From the NCBI RefSeq assembly GCF_009725205.1, contig NZ_WNZY01000031.1:1-53329 (forward strand): a stretch of DNA of 53,329 nt. Reading direction: 5' to 3'. The notes beneath the pieces are model-generated. The model saw only the letters and a program-made list of their open reading frames with translations. It did not search any database and had not been told where the DNA came from. Shown here in pieces: positions 1 to 8,727 of this stretch (position 1 is the stretch's first letter; the number at the start of each line of letters is the position of its first letter). Position numbers and translations under genes: made by a program. The DNA is from Paenibacillus timonensis (lineage in GTDB: Bacteria > Bacillota > Bacilli > Paenibacillales > Paenibacillaceae).

Positions 1-15
1 AAGACAACAAAGTAA

Positions 16-56
16 GATCGTCGGCCAGGAATAACCTCTCCTGGCTGACGATTTTT
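16..56 (+). terminator. Rho-independent terminator of an upstream operon
   Basis: A long stem (ATCGTC-GCCAGGA at 17-30 pairing with 39-52, one mismatch) with a short loop is followed by a T run on the + strand. No gene is visible before it, so it probably ends a + strand transcript from outside the window. Confidence 0.7.
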
Positions 57-82
57 CAAAAAACGAGGGTTTTTAAATGGAA

Positions 83-131
83 AGCTGTCCCTTAGAGTAG
101 TTTTTCAACTACTTTTGGGACAGCCCCTTTT
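83..131 (+). terminator. Second terminator-like hairpin
   Basis: GCTGTCCC (84-91) pairs with GGGACAGC (117-124). An inner stem, AGTAGTT/AACTACT, closes a TTTC loop, and a T run follows. It lies 27 nt after the first terminator, so the two form a tandem terminator, or this one belongs to the repeat that starts at 133. Confidence 0.55.
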
Positions 132-132
132 T

Positions 133-435
133 GTTACGTCCCAGTCGGTGTACTCTCGCAGCGCTCGAGACTCCGCTCAACCGCCCCGCTTGGGCGGGCG
201 GCTACGCTTCGACGCCCCCCACCGGGGGTTCTCATCCCAACCTGTGAACGCAAAAACACTCTCCATTTAGGAGAGTGTTTTTTGTTACGTCCCAGTCGGT
301 GTACTCTCGCAGCGCTCGAGACTCCGCTCAACCGCCCCGCTTGGGCGGGCGGTTTCGCTTCGACGCCCCCCCACAGGGGGTTCTCATCCCAACCTGTGAA
401 CGCAAAAACACTCTCCATTTAGGAGAGTGTTTTTT
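133..435. repeat. Tandem duplication of a 151/152-bp unit beside tRNA-Arg
   Basis: Copy 1 (133-283) and copy 2 (284-435) are nearly identical. They differ at a few positions (for example GGCTAC/GGTTTC) and by one extra C in copy 2. Each unit starts with GTTACGTCCCAG, which is the 3' end of the neighbouring tRNA-Arg read on the other strand, and ends with the 10-bp terminator stem AACACTCTCC/GGAGAGTGTT. The same 12-bp start recurs at 436-447, where it becomes the real tRNA. The middle is GC-rich and holds GCCCGCC/GGCGGGC inverted repeats. No gene is supported here. Confidence 0.85.
404..435 (-). terminator. Bidirectional terminator after tRNA-Arg
   Basis: A perfect 10-bp stem, AACACTCTCC (407-416) with GGAGAGTGTT (422-431), has an ATTTA loop. 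It is flanked by an A run on the left and a T run on the right, so it can act in both directions. It lies a few nt past the tRNA 3' end and an exact copy sits at 252-284 in the first repeat unit. Confidence 0.75.
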
Positions 436-439
436 GTTA

Positions 440-513
<74 letters not shown>

Positions 514-544
514 ATCTTCAATATGAAAAACACAAGCAAAAAAT

Positions 545-573
545 ATTATATCATATGAGGTGTACAGGATCAA
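545..573 (-). promoter_or_regulatory. Sigma-A promoter of tRNA-Arg
   Basis: On the minus strand TTGATC (568-573) and a perfect TATAAT (545-550) are separated by 17 nt. The -10 box lies about 30 nt before the tRNA 5' end. Confidence 0.75.
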
Positions 574-652
574 GATCCATAAGATAAAATTGGCAGGAGC
601 GCTACAGACGCTTGATCTAGGCGCCAGGGCTACCCGCTCAGACATAAGGTTT

Positions 653-680
653 TTGTCTTCGCCGGGGACTATGCTATAAT
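653..680 (+). promoter_or_regulatory. Sigma-A promoter of the YsoA-like gene
   Basis: TTGTCT (653-658), a 16-nt spacer and a perfect TATAAT (675-680) lie just before the gene at 701. The expected transcription start is near 687, which leaves a very short leader. Confidence 0.65.
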
Positions 681-700
681 CTCAATTAATTGCTATTCGG

Positions 701-1645
701 ATGAAAGGAGGTGCCCTTATCAGCAGTTTACGACCCGATGAGAAAGACAACATCGTCTTGTTTCCAAAAACACTGGATTACTATCAGATCGAATTGACCC
801 GCATGCTGGAGACGGAAAGATACGGGGAGGCCGTTGAACTTCTGCAGTTCCTGCTTCAGTGCCAGGGTGAGGATCCACGGCATTACGAGGAATGGCAGGC
901 TTTGCTTGACTGGCTGATTGGCGCATTTCCCGCGCTGAAGAACGGCATGACGGATTCGCAGGGTCTCGAGGATGAAGACGAAACCGAAGAAATGTTGGCA
1001 CGCCGGCTCGCAGAGGCCAAACTGGCTGAAGATGCGGGTTATGCGGACAAATTATTACATACCGTGAGGGACAAACCGCTATCGGAACAGACGTTTCTGG
1101 CTCTTGAACAACTCGCTTACCTGGATCGGCCAGAAGTTGACGATGCGCTGATCGGATGGATTACCCGGGAGGAGCTTCATCCGCTACTCCAATACCGGGT
1201 GCTGCAAACGCTGCGACGCCGTGGTACGACGGGGACGCTGGTATTTACACGCGGAGGCGAGCGGGTGGAGGTGGAGATCGAAGCCGTCCCGCTTAAGCCG
1301 GAGGATTTCCCCCCTGCCGTGCAGTCCGTATTGGACCGCGTAGGAGATCTGACGCAGGTTCATGATCCGACTCTTTTTTATTTCGCCCAAGAGTTATGGT
1401 CGCAGTTCGTCATGGTTTTATACGGAACGGTGGATTATCGTTCGCTCCTAAGCGAGGAAGATTCGGTGATCGATATTTGGGCGGCAGCATTACATCAAAT
1501 GGTAGCGGATAGCTTGTCCGGCAGCCAAACTGATGAGGAAATTCGCGCCATGTACGGGATTACCGATGGGCTGCGGCTTCGGTATGAGCAGATCTGCCGG
1601 TTGCTCGGCAAATTCGTCGCTTCGGGACGGCTTCGCGGAATGTAG
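701..1645 (+). CDS. YsoA-like conserved protein, possible TPR-type helical repeats
   Basis: This 314-aa acidic, mostly helical protein has no signal peptide or membrane segment. Its place directly before tig and its length match B. subtilis YsoA, a TPR-like protein of unknown job. The N-terminal 60 residues and the segment with paired leucine-rich helices (about 95-180) would suit a TPR or HEAT-like fold. The start is unusual: the ATG at 701 has no ribosome binding site in front of it, because the obvious one (AAAGGAGGTG) lies inside codons 2-4. No ATG, GTG or TTG follows at normal spacing in frame, although ATC at 719 does. The orthology is from gene order and is an inference. Confidence 0.75.
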   Translation: MKGGALISSLRPDEKDNIVLFPKTLDYYQIELTRMLETERYGEAVELLQFLLQCQGEDPRHYEEWQALLDWLIGAFPALKNGMTDSQGLEDEDETEEMLARRLAEAKLAEDAGYADKLLHTVRDKPLSEQTFLALEQLAYLDRPEVDDALIGWITREELHPLLQYRVLQTLRRRGTTGTLVFTRGGERVEVEIEAVPLKPEDFPPAVQSVLDRVGDLTQVHDPTLFYFAQELWSQFVMVLYGTVDYRSLLSEEDSVIDIWAAALHQMVADSLSGSQTDEEIRAMYGITDGLRLRYEQICRLLGKFVASGRLRGM

Positions 1646-1673
1646 CGGGTGGGACAAGAAAGAGGATCATTCT

Positions 1674-1718
1674 ATGAAGCTTGTAAAAATCCGTTTGCCG
1701 TACCCAATACCTGGCTAA
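1674..1718 (+). CDS. Possible 14-aa microprotein MKLVKIRLPYPIPG
   Basis: A short ORF begins with ATG at 1674 and ends with TAA at 1716. A GAGG ribosome binding site (1662-1665) sits 8 nt before the start. The peptide has a basic, hydrophobic first half and a proline-rich end (PYPIPG). It lies between the YsoA-like gene and the tig promoter and would be translated from the upstream transcript. It could be a real small peptide or chance. No known family is recognised. Confidence 0.4.
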   Translation: MKLVKIRLPYPIPG

Positions 1719-1728
1719 GGATCGGCTC

Positions 1729-1757
1729 TTGTAAAAAGATGTTTTGTTGTTTATAAT
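1729..1757 (+). promoter_or_regulatory. Sigma-A promoter of tig
   Basis: TTGTAA (1729-1734), a 17-nt spacer and TATAAT (1752-1757) precede tig. This leaves a leader of about 130 nt in which no clear riboswitch is seen. Confidence 0.7.
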
Positions 1758-1894
1758 ATAATGGTTATTCTGATCGTGCTCATAGAGACAGCTATACTGG
1801 AACCCTAATGCAAGATGCCTCGAAATAGCTGCTTTATTCGCGATTCGGTTTCAGTATTTAAAGTATATGTGAAATTTGGAGGGGAAGGCATAAA

Positions 1895-3316
1895 ATGAAA
1901 GCAACTTGGGAAAAAATAGAGAAGAACCTCGGCGTACTCGAGGTTGAAGTGGAGGCGGACCGTGTAGCCGTCGCACTGGATAAAGCTTTTCAAAAAGTAG
2001 CAAAGAGAGCGAACGTACCTGGCTTCCGTAAGGGTAAAGTGCCTCGGCCGATTTTTGAAGCGCGTTTTGGCGTGGAAAGCTTGTATCAAGATGCCATTGA
2101 CATCTTGCTGCCTGAAGTGTACAGCGAAGCTGTAGATCAAACGGATATTTTCCCGGTGGATCGTCCTGAAGTGGACGTTGAGCAATTTGCTAAAGGACAA
2201 CCTTTCAAGTTCAAAGCAAAAATTACAGTTAAACCTGAAGTGAAACTTGGCGATTACAAAGGCGTAGAAGTTCCTGCCGTTACCGTTGAAGTCAGCGAAG
2301 ACGAACTCAACAGTGAACTGGAGCGTCTGCAACAACGTCATGCAGAGCTTGTTGTGGTTGACGAAGAACCGGCCCAAAACGGGGATACGGTTGTTATCGA
2401 CTTTGACGGTTCCGTAGACGGTGTGCCTTTCGAAGGCGGTCAAGCAGAACGTTATTCCTTGGAACTCGGAAGCAACACGTTTATTCCTGGGTTTGAGGAA
2501 CAAGTGGTAGGTCTGGCTACCGGCGACTTTAAGGACGTAACAGTCACTTTCCCGGACACGTACCATGCCGAAGAACTGGCTGGCAAAGAAGCCGTGTTCA
2601 AAGTGAAAGTGCATGAAATCAAACGCAAACAACTGCCTGAACTGGACGATGAGTTCGCGAAAGACGTTAGCGAATTCGATACGCTTGCTGAGTTCAAGGA
2701 AGACCTGAAGAAACAACTGAGCTCCCGCAAAGAGCAAGAAGCGAAGTCAACCCGTGAAGGGGCACTCGTTGATAAAATCGGCGAGAATGCGGAAGTGGAA
2801 ATTCCGGAAGCCATGATCAATGGCGAAGTGGATAACATGGTTCGCGACTTCGACAACCGTCTTCGCTCGCAAGGCATGAACCTGGACATGTTCCTGGGCT
2901 TCTCCGGCCAAACGGTGGATGACCTCAGAGGACAAATGCAGGGAGATGCCGAGAAACGCGTTCGCAACAACCTGGTGCTTGAAGCGATTGCGAAGGCTGA
3001 GAAGATCGAAGTGACTCAAGACGAAATCAACAAAGAACTGAACGATATGGCGGAAGCTTACAAGCGTACGCCGGAAGAAATCCGCAACATCTTGGCGGCG
3101 AATGGTTCTTTGGGAAGCTTGAACGAGGAAATTCTGATCCGCAAGACGATCGAGTTCTTGCTGGAGAACAGCAAAGAAGTTCCAGCCGAGCAAGCGGAAG
3201 CAAAGTCTAAAGAAGCTAAACCGGCTGCAAAGAAAACAACGAAGAAATCGACGAAAGCTGGATCGAAAGCAGACGCCGACAAAACCGAAGCCGAAGAAGC
3301 CCAAGACGAAGAGTAA
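1895..3316 (+). CDS. tig: Trigger factor, ribosome-bound chaperone and prolyl isomerase
   Basis: Trigger factor binds ribosomal protein L23 at the exit tunnel and shields nascent chains. The N-terminal ribosome-binding signature GFRKGKVPR is at residues 43-51. An FKBP-type isomerase domain follows at about 161-245, and the helical C-terminal chaperone domain runs to about 425. The protein is 473 aa, longer than the usual 425-435, because of a low-complexity tail of Lys, Ala and Glu (about 428-473). The ATG at 1895 follows a strong GGAGGGG site. tig has its own promoter and terminator and is followed by clpP and clpX, as in many bacteria. Confidence 0.97.
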   Translation: MKATWEKIEKNLGVLEVEVEADRVAVALDKAFQKVAKRANVPGFRKGKVPRPIFEARFGVESLYQDAIDILLPEVYSEAVDQTDIFPVDRPEVDVEQFAKGQPFKFKAKITVKPEVKLGDYKGVEVPAVTVEVSEDELNSELERLQQRHAELVVVDEEPAQNGDTVVIDFDGSVDGVPFEGGQAERYSLELGSNTFIPGFEEQVVGLATGDFKDVTVTFPDTYHAEELAGKEAVFKVKVHEIKRKQLPELDDEFAKDVSEFDTLAEFKEDLKKQLSSRKEQEAKSTREGALVDKIGENAEVEIPEAMINGEVDNMVRDFDNRLRSQGMNLDMFLGFSGQTVDDLRGQMQGDAEKRVRNNLVLEAIAKAEKIEVTQDEINKELNDMAEAYKRTPEEIRNILAANGSLGSLNEEILIRKTIEFLLENSKEVPAEQAEAKSKEAKPAAKKTTKKSTKAGSKADADKTEAEEAQDEE

Positions 3317-3365
3317 TTCACTCTTGCCTTGAACCCGCTTCTTTGAATACATCACGATAAAAGTT

Positions 3366-3400
3366 AGGGCACGTATGATAAAATGCGTGCCTTAATTTTT
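3366..3400 (+). terminator. tig terminator
   Basis: GGCACG (3368-3373) pairs with CGTGCC (3386-3391) and is followed by TTAATTTTT. The stem is short, so termination may be partial. Confidence 0.55.
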
Positions 3401-3494
3401 CATCTCTGAACGATACATTTATTTCCATTACGCACGGGACAAGCCTTAGGTTATATAATGTGTAAAAACAAACATAAACTGTACGGGGCGAAAA

Positions 3495-3523
3495 ATGACA
3501 TGGGGCTTCGAACATGATAGAAT
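3495..3523 (+). promoter_or_regulatory. Probable sigma-A promoter of clpP-clpX
   Basis: ATGACA (3495-3500), a 17-nt spacer and TAGAAT (3518-3523) lie 48 nt before clpP. No CtsR operator (GGTCAAA direct repeat) is visible, although CtsR controls clpP in B. subtilis. Confidence 0.5.
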
Positions 3524-3571
3524 GTTTTACGTAAGCGTAAGGGAAATTGATAAGGAAAAGAGGTTGGTCGC

Positions 3572-4162
3572 ATGAGTCTGGTACCTATGGTCGTAGAACA
3601 AACGAATCGAGGAGAACGGTCGTACGACATCTATTCAAGACTCCTTAAAGATCGCATTATTTTTCTCAGCAACGCTATTGATGATGAAGTTGCCAATCTC
3701 GTGATTGCCCAACTGTTGTTTTTGGCGGCCGAAGATCCTGAGAAAGATATTCACCTGTACATCAATTCTCCGGGTGGTTCCGTTACCGCGGGGATGGGTA
3801 TATATGATACGATGCAGTTTATCAAACCTGATGTGTCCACCATCTGCGTGGGTATGGCGGCCAGTATGGGATCGCTGCTGCTGACGGCGGGGGCCCCGGG
3901 TAAGCGTTTCGCGCTTCCAAACAGCGAAGTGATGATCCACCAGCCGCTTGGCGGCGTTCGCGGTCAGGCAACGGATATTAAAATTCATGCCGACTGGATC
4001 ATCAAGACGAGACAAAAACTGAACCAGATCTATGTAGATCGTACGGGTCAACCCCTTGAAAAAATCGAGCGCGATACGGACCGCGACTTCTTCATGAGCG
4101 CGGATGAAGCCAAGGACTACGGGATTATCGACAAGGTTATCTCCAAGCCCACTAATCTATAA
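3572..4162 (+). CDS. clpP: ClpP, ATP-dependent Clp protease proteolytic subunit
   Basis: ClpP forms the barrel-shaped serine peptidase that degrades proteins fed to it by ClpX or ClpC. The 196-aa protein has the full catalytic triad: Ser98 in GMAASMGS, His123 in MIHQPLGG and Asp172 in DTDRDF. It has normal family length. The ATG at 3572 follows the AAGAGG site at about 9 nt. clpX starts 12 nt after the stop, so protease and unfoldase are co-transcribed. Confidence 0.98.
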   Translation: MSLVPMVVEQTNRGERSYDIYSRLLKDRIIFLSNAIDDEVANLVIAQLLFLAAEDPEKDIHLYINSPGGSVTAGMGIYDTMQFIKPDVSTICVGMAASMGSLLLTAGAPGKRFALPNSEVMIHQPLGGVRGQATDIKIHADWIIKTRQKLNQIYVDRTGQPLEKIERDTDRDFFMSADEAKDYGIIDKVISKPTNL

Positions 4163-4174
4163 AGGGGTGTTTAC

Positions 4175-5431
4175 ATGTTTAAGTTTAACGATGAAAAAGG
4201 ACAACTGAAATGCTCGTTCTGCGGCAAATCGCAAGAACAGGTACGCAAGCTTGTTGCCGGACCCGGCGTTTATATATGCGACGAATGCATTGAGCTGTGC
4301 ACGGAAATCGTGGAAGAAGAGCTTGGCCACGAGGAAGAACTGGATCTCAAGGAAATTCCGAAGCCCAAGGAAATCCGCGATATTTTGGACCAGTACGTCA
4401 TCGGCCAGGAGCAAGCGAAGAAATCGCTGTCCGTTGCGGTTTACAACCACTACAAGCGGGTGAACACGCAAAGCAAGATCGAGGATGTCGAGCTGCAGAA
4501 GAGTAACATTTTGCTGCTCGGTCCTACGGGTTCGGGGAAAACCCTCCTTGCCCAAACGATGGCGAAAATCCTGAATGTACCGTTCGCGATCGCAGATGCG
4601 ACTTCCTTGACCGAAGCCGGCTATGTCGGCGAAGACGTCGAGAATATCCTCTTGAAGCTGATTCAAGCTGCTGATTATGATGTGGAAAAAGCGGAACGCG
4701 GCATCATTTACATCGACGAAATCGATAAAGTGGCGCGTAAATCGGAGAATCCTTCGATTACCCGCGACGTTTCCGGCGAAGGCGTGCAGCAGGCGCTGCT
4801 GAAAATTCTGGAAGGTACGGTCGCTTCCGTTCCTCCTCAAGGCGGACGTAAACATCCGCATCAGGAATTTATCCAAATCGATACGACGAATATTTTGTTC
4901 ATTTGCGGCGGCGCGTTTGATGGTCTGGAGCAAATGATCAAACGCCGGATCGGCAAGAAAGTCATTGGCTTTAATGCGGTCAGCGATGGGCAAAAGGATC
5001 TTAAACCGGGCGAATATCTGTCGATGGTATTGCCGGAAGACCTGCTGAAATTCGGGTTGATTCCGGAATTTGTAGGCCGTTTGCCGGTCATCTCGACCCT
5101 CGAGCCGCTGGATGAGAAGACGCTGGTTCGCATTTTGTCCGAACCGAAGAATGCGCTGGTGAAGCAATACCAGAAGCTGCTCGAGCTGGACAACGTCAAC
5201 CTGCAGTTTGAACCGAAGGCGCTGGAAGCGATCGCTCAGGAAGCGATTAAGCGTAATACCGGGGCGCGTGGTCTTCGTGCGATCATTGAGGGCATTATGC
5301 TTGACGTGATGTATGAAGTACCGTCCCGCGACGATATTTCCGACTGCGTCATCACCGAGAAGGTCGTTCAGGAGAAAACCGTTCCTGAATTGGCCGCTAA
5401 GCCAAACAAAAAACAAGAAGAAAGCGCGTAA
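4175..5431 (+). CDS. clpX: ClpX, ATP-dependent unfoldase of the ClpXP protease
   Basis: ClpX recognises substrates, unfolds them and passes them to ClpP. The N-terminal zinc-binding domain uses Cys13, 16, 35 and 38. The AAA+ domain has Walker A GPTGSGKT (116-123), the pore loop GYVG (149-152) and Walker B IIYIDEID (177-184). The IGF loop that docks on ClpP is present (KKVIGFNAV). Length is 418 aa, typical. The AAAGGGGTG site precedes the ATG at 4175, and the gene overlaps nothing. Confidence 0.98.
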   Translation: MFKFNDEKGQLKCSFCGKSQEQVRKLVAGPGVYICDECIELCTEIVEEELGHEEELDLKEIPKPKEIRDILDQYVIGQEQAKKSLSVAVYNHYKRVNTQSKIEDVELQKSNILLLGPTGSGKTLLAQTMAKILNVPFAIADATSLTEAGYVGEDVENILLKLIQAADYDVEKAERGIIYIDEIDKVARKSENPSITRDVSGEGVQQALLKILEGTVASVPPQGGRKHPHQEFIQIDTTNILFICGGAFDGLEQMIKRRIGKKVIGFNAVSDGQKDLKPGEYLSMVLPEDLLKFGLIPEFVGRLPVISTLEPLDEKTLVRILSEPKNALVKQYQKLLELDNVNLQFEPKALEAIAQEAIKRNTGARGLRAIIEGIMLDVMYEVPSRDDISDCVITEKVVQEKTVPELAAKPNKKQEESA

Positions 5432-5554
5432 GCGGGAAACCGTTTGTTCACGCTAAAATAAAGGTCAAGGTTCTCCACCTTTGCGGTTGTCGTGCCCTCA
5501 GAAAGCGCGGCTCCTGCGGGGGTGGAGCTTTGATCGTTATGGGAGAGACCAGAC

Positions 5555-6676
5555 ATGACATTCTTGAGACAAGATACGCGGCCGGTCAAAGTCGGGAATC
5601 TGACGATCGGCGGCAGCAACGAAGTTATCATTCAAAGCATGTGTACGACGAAAACAGCGGACGTTGAAGCGACAGTCGCGGAAATCCTCCGGTTGGAGGA
5701 AGCGGGTTGCCAGCTGGTACGCGTGACGGTGAACAATGAGGAAGCGGCTGCGGCGATCAAGGAAATCAAGAAACGGATTCATATCCCTCTGGTTGCGGAC
5801 ATTCACTTCAACTACAAGCTGGCGCTGCTGGCAATCGAAAACGGCATCGACAAGGTCCGGATTAATCCGGGCAACATCGGCCGCCGAGAGAAGGTTGAGG
5901 CCGTTGTTAAAGCTTGTAAGGAACGCGGCATCCCGATTCGGATCGGGGTAAACGCCGGCTCGCTGGAGAACCATTTGCTTGAGAAATACGGTTATCCGAC
6001 CCCGGAAGCGATGGTGGAGAGCGCTTTGTTCCATATTGGCATTCTGGAGGAACTGGACTTCCATGATATTATCGTATCGCTGAAGGCTTCGGATGTCCCG
6101 ATGGCAATCGCAGCCTACACCAAAGCGGCTGAGGTGATTCCTTACCCGCTGCATCTGGGTATTACAGAAGCCGGTACCTTGTTCTCCGGTACGGTTAAGA
6201 GCGCAGCCGGTATCGGTGCCCTCTTGTCGATGGGCCTTGGCTCGACGGTACGTATCTCGCTAAGCGCCGACCCGGTAGAGGAAGTGAAGGTAGCGCGCGA
6301 GCTATTGAAGACGTTTGGGCTGATCACCAACGCTGCGACGCTCGTCTCTTGCCCAACCTGCGGGCGCCTGGATATCGACCTGTTCTCGATCGCCAATGAG
6401 GTTGAAGCTTATATCTCGAACCTGAAGGTACCGATCAAGGTATCTGTACTCGGCTGCGCCGTCAACGGCCCCGGGGAAGCACGCGAAGCGGATATCGGCA
6501 TAGCCGGCGCACGCGGGGAAGGGCTGCTGTTCCGCTACGGAGAAATGATTCGCAAGGTGCCGGAAGCCGAGTTGCTGAACGAGTTGAAGAAAGAGATCGA
6601 TCATATCGTTGAGGTGTACGAGGCGACCGGTGAAATTCCGGGACGCAAGGAACACCGGGCCCACGTCCAGTCCTAA
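5555..6676 (+). CDS. ispG: IspG (GcpE), 4-hydroxy-3-methylbut-2-enyl diphosphate synthase
   Basis: IspG is an iron-sulfur enzyme of the MEP isoprenoid pathway that converts MEcPP to HMBPP. The cluster ligands are Cys266 and Cys269 (SCPTCGR), Cys301 (GCAVNGPGE) and Glu308, matching the E. coli pattern. Length is 373 aa. The site GGGAGAG precedes the ATG. Its place between clpX and lonB is not the B. subtilis arrangement and gives no functional link to proteolysis. A weak hairpin (5510-5528) lies just upstream and a strong terminator just downstream, so it may be its own unit. Confidence 0.96.
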   Translation: MTFLRQDTRPVKVGNLTIGGSNEVIIQSMCTTKTADVEATVAEILRLEEAGCQLVRVTVNNEEAAAAIKEIKKRIHIPLVADIHFNYKLALLAIENGIDKVRINPGNIGRREKVEAVVKACKERGIPIRIGVNAGSLENHLLEKYGYPTPEAMVESALFHIGILEELDFHDIIVSLKASDVPMAIAAYTKAAEVIPYPLHLGITEAGTLFSGTVKSAAGIGALLSMGLGSTVRISLSADPVEEVKVARELLKTFGLITNAATLVSCPTCGRLDIDLFSIANEVEAYISNLKVPIKVSVLGCAVNGPGEAREADIGIAGARGEGLLFRYGEMIRKVPEAELLNELKKEIDHIVEVYEATGEIPGRKEHRAHVQS

Positions 6677-6690
6677 TTCGAGGTTACCCC

Positions 6691-6728
6691 AAACCGCAAT
6701 CTGCTTGATGCAGGCTGCGGTTTTTTTG
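6691..6728 (+). terminator. ispG terminator
   Basis: AACCGCA..CTGC pairs with GCAG..TGCGGTT around a short loop and is followed by seven T residues. It lies 15 nt after the ispG stop. Confidence 0.85.
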
Positions 6729-6797
6729 TATTCCCACTTGAAAATCCTTGTTTTACCTTGGAGCGAAAAGGCTATACTACCAAGTATCAGTCCAAGA

Positions 6798-6831
6798 GGT
6801 TGTTCAAAAAGTCGTCCGACTTCTTGAACAA
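6798..6831 (+). repeat. Solo end hairpin of the dispersed repeat, in the lonB leader
   Basis: A 14-nt stem with one mismatch (6800-6813 with 6818-6831) closes a GTCC loop. The left arm GGTTGTTCAAAAAGTC is the reverse complement of the end motif (GACTTTTTGAACAACC) of the repeat units found after valS and before mreB. It has no unit body here. It ends 14 nt before the lonB ribosome binding site. Confidence 0.6.
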
Positions 6832-6860
6832 GCAGTATAAGTGTGGGAGGCGTAACGCGT

Positions 6861-8579
6861 ATGGATTTTAATGTTATCCTGATGGCGGTCCAAATGTTCT
6901 TTGCCGTAGTCATCGGGCTTTATTTCTGGAATCAACTGCGTAGTCAAAAAGGGAATCGACTCGCGGTGGACCGGGAATCGCGCAAGGAAATGGAAAAATT
7001 GCGCAAGCTTCGGGCCGTCTCGCTCACCAAGCCGCTTGCGGAGCGAACCCGTCCAGCCTCGATGAACGACATCGTTGGGCAGAAGGACGGTTTGCGTGCG
7101 CTTAAAGCGGCGCTTTGCAGCGCCAACCCGCAGCATGTGATCATTTACGGGCCGCCAGGCGTAGGTAAAACAGCAGCGGCACGCGTCGTGATGGAGGAGG
7201 CCAAGAAAAATCCGGTCTCTCCGTTTAAAACCGATGCCAAATTTATGGAAATCGACGCAACCATCGCACGATTTGATGAACGCGGCATCGCTGACCCGTT
7301 GATCGGTTCGGTGCATGATCCGATTTACCAAGGGGCGGGGGCCATGGGCGTTGCCGGCATTCCGCAGCCTAAACCCGGTGCGGTCACGAAAGCCCATGGT
7401 GGCATTTTGTTTATCGATGAAATCGGCGAATTGCATTCGATTCAAATGAATAAACTGTTGAAGGTCTTGGAGGACCGCAAGGTGTTTCTGGAGAGTGCGT
7501 ATTATAACTCTGAAGATGCAAATACGCCGGCGTATATCCACGATATTTTCCAAAATGGGTTGCCTGCGGATTTCCGTCTGGTAGGGGCGACAACCCGTTC
7601 GCCGCAAGAGATTCCGGCTGCCCTGCGTTCGCGGTGCATGGAAATCTATTTCCGCCCGTTGCTGCCGGAGGAAATTGCCCAAATCGCCGAGGATGCCGTG
7701 AAGCGGATTGGCTTCCAGCCTTGTCCGGAAGCGGTGGAGGTCATCAAGAAATATGCGACCAACGGCCGCGAAGCCGTTAATATGGTCCAATTGGCCGCTG
7801 GCCTTGCCCTCACCGAAAAGCGCGACCATCTGATGGCGTCGGATCTGGAGTGGGTGGCAACAAGCAGCCAGCTTGCGCCGCGCCCGGACCGCAAAATTCC
7901 GGCACAACCTGCGGTTGGCGTCGTCAACGGACTGGCCGTGTACGGCGCGAACATGGGCACGTTGCTAGAGATCGAAGCGACGGCCGTTCCGGCTGAAAAA
8001 GGCAAAGGCCTTTACAACATTACCGGCGTTGTGGACGAAGAGGAAATTGGCGGAGGCAGCCGTACGTTACGCCGCAAGAGTATGGCGAAAGGGTCGGTGG
8101 AGAACGTTCTGACCGTTCTGCAGCGGATCGGCCTGAACCCATCGAACTATCACCTTCATATCAACTTTCCGGGCGGAACCCCAATCGACGGTCCGTCCGC
8201 CGGGCTCGCCATTGCCACCGCCATTGCGTCGGCGATCAAGCAAGTCCCGGTGAACCATCAGATCGCCATGACCGGTGAGCTGGGGATCCACGGCAAAGTG
8301 AAGCCGGTTGGCGGCGTTGTGGCTAAGGTGGAGGCGGCGTTTCAGGCAGGCGCGACTACAGTGTTGATTCCGAAGGACAACTGGCAAACGTTATTCGAAG
8401 GGTTGGAAGGGCTGCAGGTCATTGCCGTCGAGACATTAGGAGATGTGTTCCGCCATGTCTTTGGTCCCGAAGCGGAGAAGAACCTCGAGCTGCCGATTGG
8501 CGGAGAGTTGTTTGCCCCGGCAACCGCACCTGCGCCTTTCCTGCATGCGGAGTCTCCTTCGCAAGGCGGGGCGATGTAA
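6861..8579 (+). CDS. lonB: LonB, membrane-linked Lon-type protease
   Basis: LonB is the shorter Lon paralogue; in B. subtilis it is made in the forespore under sigma F. The ATG at 6861 is chosen because GGGAGG lies 10 nt before it; an in-frame GTG at 6843 starts upstream of that site. The 572-aa protein has an N-terminal membrane helix (about 4-23), Walker A GPPGVGKT (97-104), an AAA+ domain with LFIDEIGEL, and a C-terminal Lon protease domain. The catalytic Ser446 is in DGPSAG and the Lys is in GGVVAK. lon follows 148 nt downstream. Confidence 0.95.
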   Translation: MDFNVILMAVQMFFAVVIGLYFWNQLRSQKGNRLAVDRESRKEMEKLRKLRAVSLTKPLAERTRPASMNDIVGQKDGLRALKAALCSANPQHVIIYGPPGVGKTAAARVVMEEAKKNPVSPFKTDAKFMEIDATIARFDERGIADPLIGSVHDPIYQGAGAMGVAGIPQPKPGAVTKAHGGILFIDEIGELHSIQMNKLLKVLEDRKVFLESAYYNSEDANTPAYIHDIFQNGLPADFRLVGATTRSPQEIPAALRSRCMEIYFRPLLPEEIAQIAEDAVKRIGFQPCPEAVEVIKKYATNGREAVNMVQLAAGLALTEKRDHLMASDLEWVATSSQLAPRPDRKIPAQPAVGVVNGLAVYGANMGTLLEIEATAVPAEKGKGLYNITGVVDEEEIGGGSRTLRRKSMAKGSVENVLTVLQRIGLNPSNYHLHINFPGGTPIDGPSAGLAIATAIASAIKQVPVNHQIAMTGELGIHGKVKPVGGVVAKVEAAFQAGATTVLIPKDNWQTLFEGLEGLQVIAVETLGDVFRHVFGPEAEKNLELPIGGELFAPATAPAPFLHAESPSQGGAM

Positions 8580-8656
8580 CCGGGGAAGATACGAATTCGA
8601 TAACGTCCGGCTCGTTTGCTTTCCGGGGGGCGGCTGCCTGAAGCGGCCGCTCCTCG

Positions 8657-8691
8657 TTGGTGTTTTTATGTAACATTTGCTAAAATAGCAA
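8657..8691 (+). promoter_or_regulatory. Putative lon promoter with a 15-bp perfect dyad over the -10 box
   Basis: TTGGTG (8657-8662), an 18-nt spacer and TAAAAT (8681-8686) form a plausible promoter. TTGCTA-AAA-TAGCAA (8677-8691) is a perfect inverted repeat centred on the -10 box, as expected for a repressor operator. It does not match the CtsR, CIRCE or LexA consensus. Which protein binds it, if any, is unknown. Confidence 0.45.
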
Positions 8692-8727
8692 TGATATCAA
8701 CAGAGAACGTTTGGAGGTGCATAAGCG

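Noticed and set aside
134..418. 94-aa minus-strand ORF over the tandem repeat
   Set aside because: The sequence repeats because the DNA repeats. It has no ribosome binding site and no codon bias.
1533..1718. 61-aa + strand ORF overlapping the end of the YsoA-like gene
   Set aside because: It starts inside another gene without a ribosome binding site. Only its last 14 codons, with their own start, are plausible.
3400..3571. CtsR operator before clpP
   Set aside because: No GGTCAAA heptad pair is found on either strand.
4157..5416. 419-aa minus-strand ORF opposite clpX, and similar long antisense ORFs (1805-2737, 6804-7907, 19414-20559, 24691-25803)
   Set aside because: They mirror conserved genes in GC-rich sequence, have odd amino-acid composition and lack start sites.
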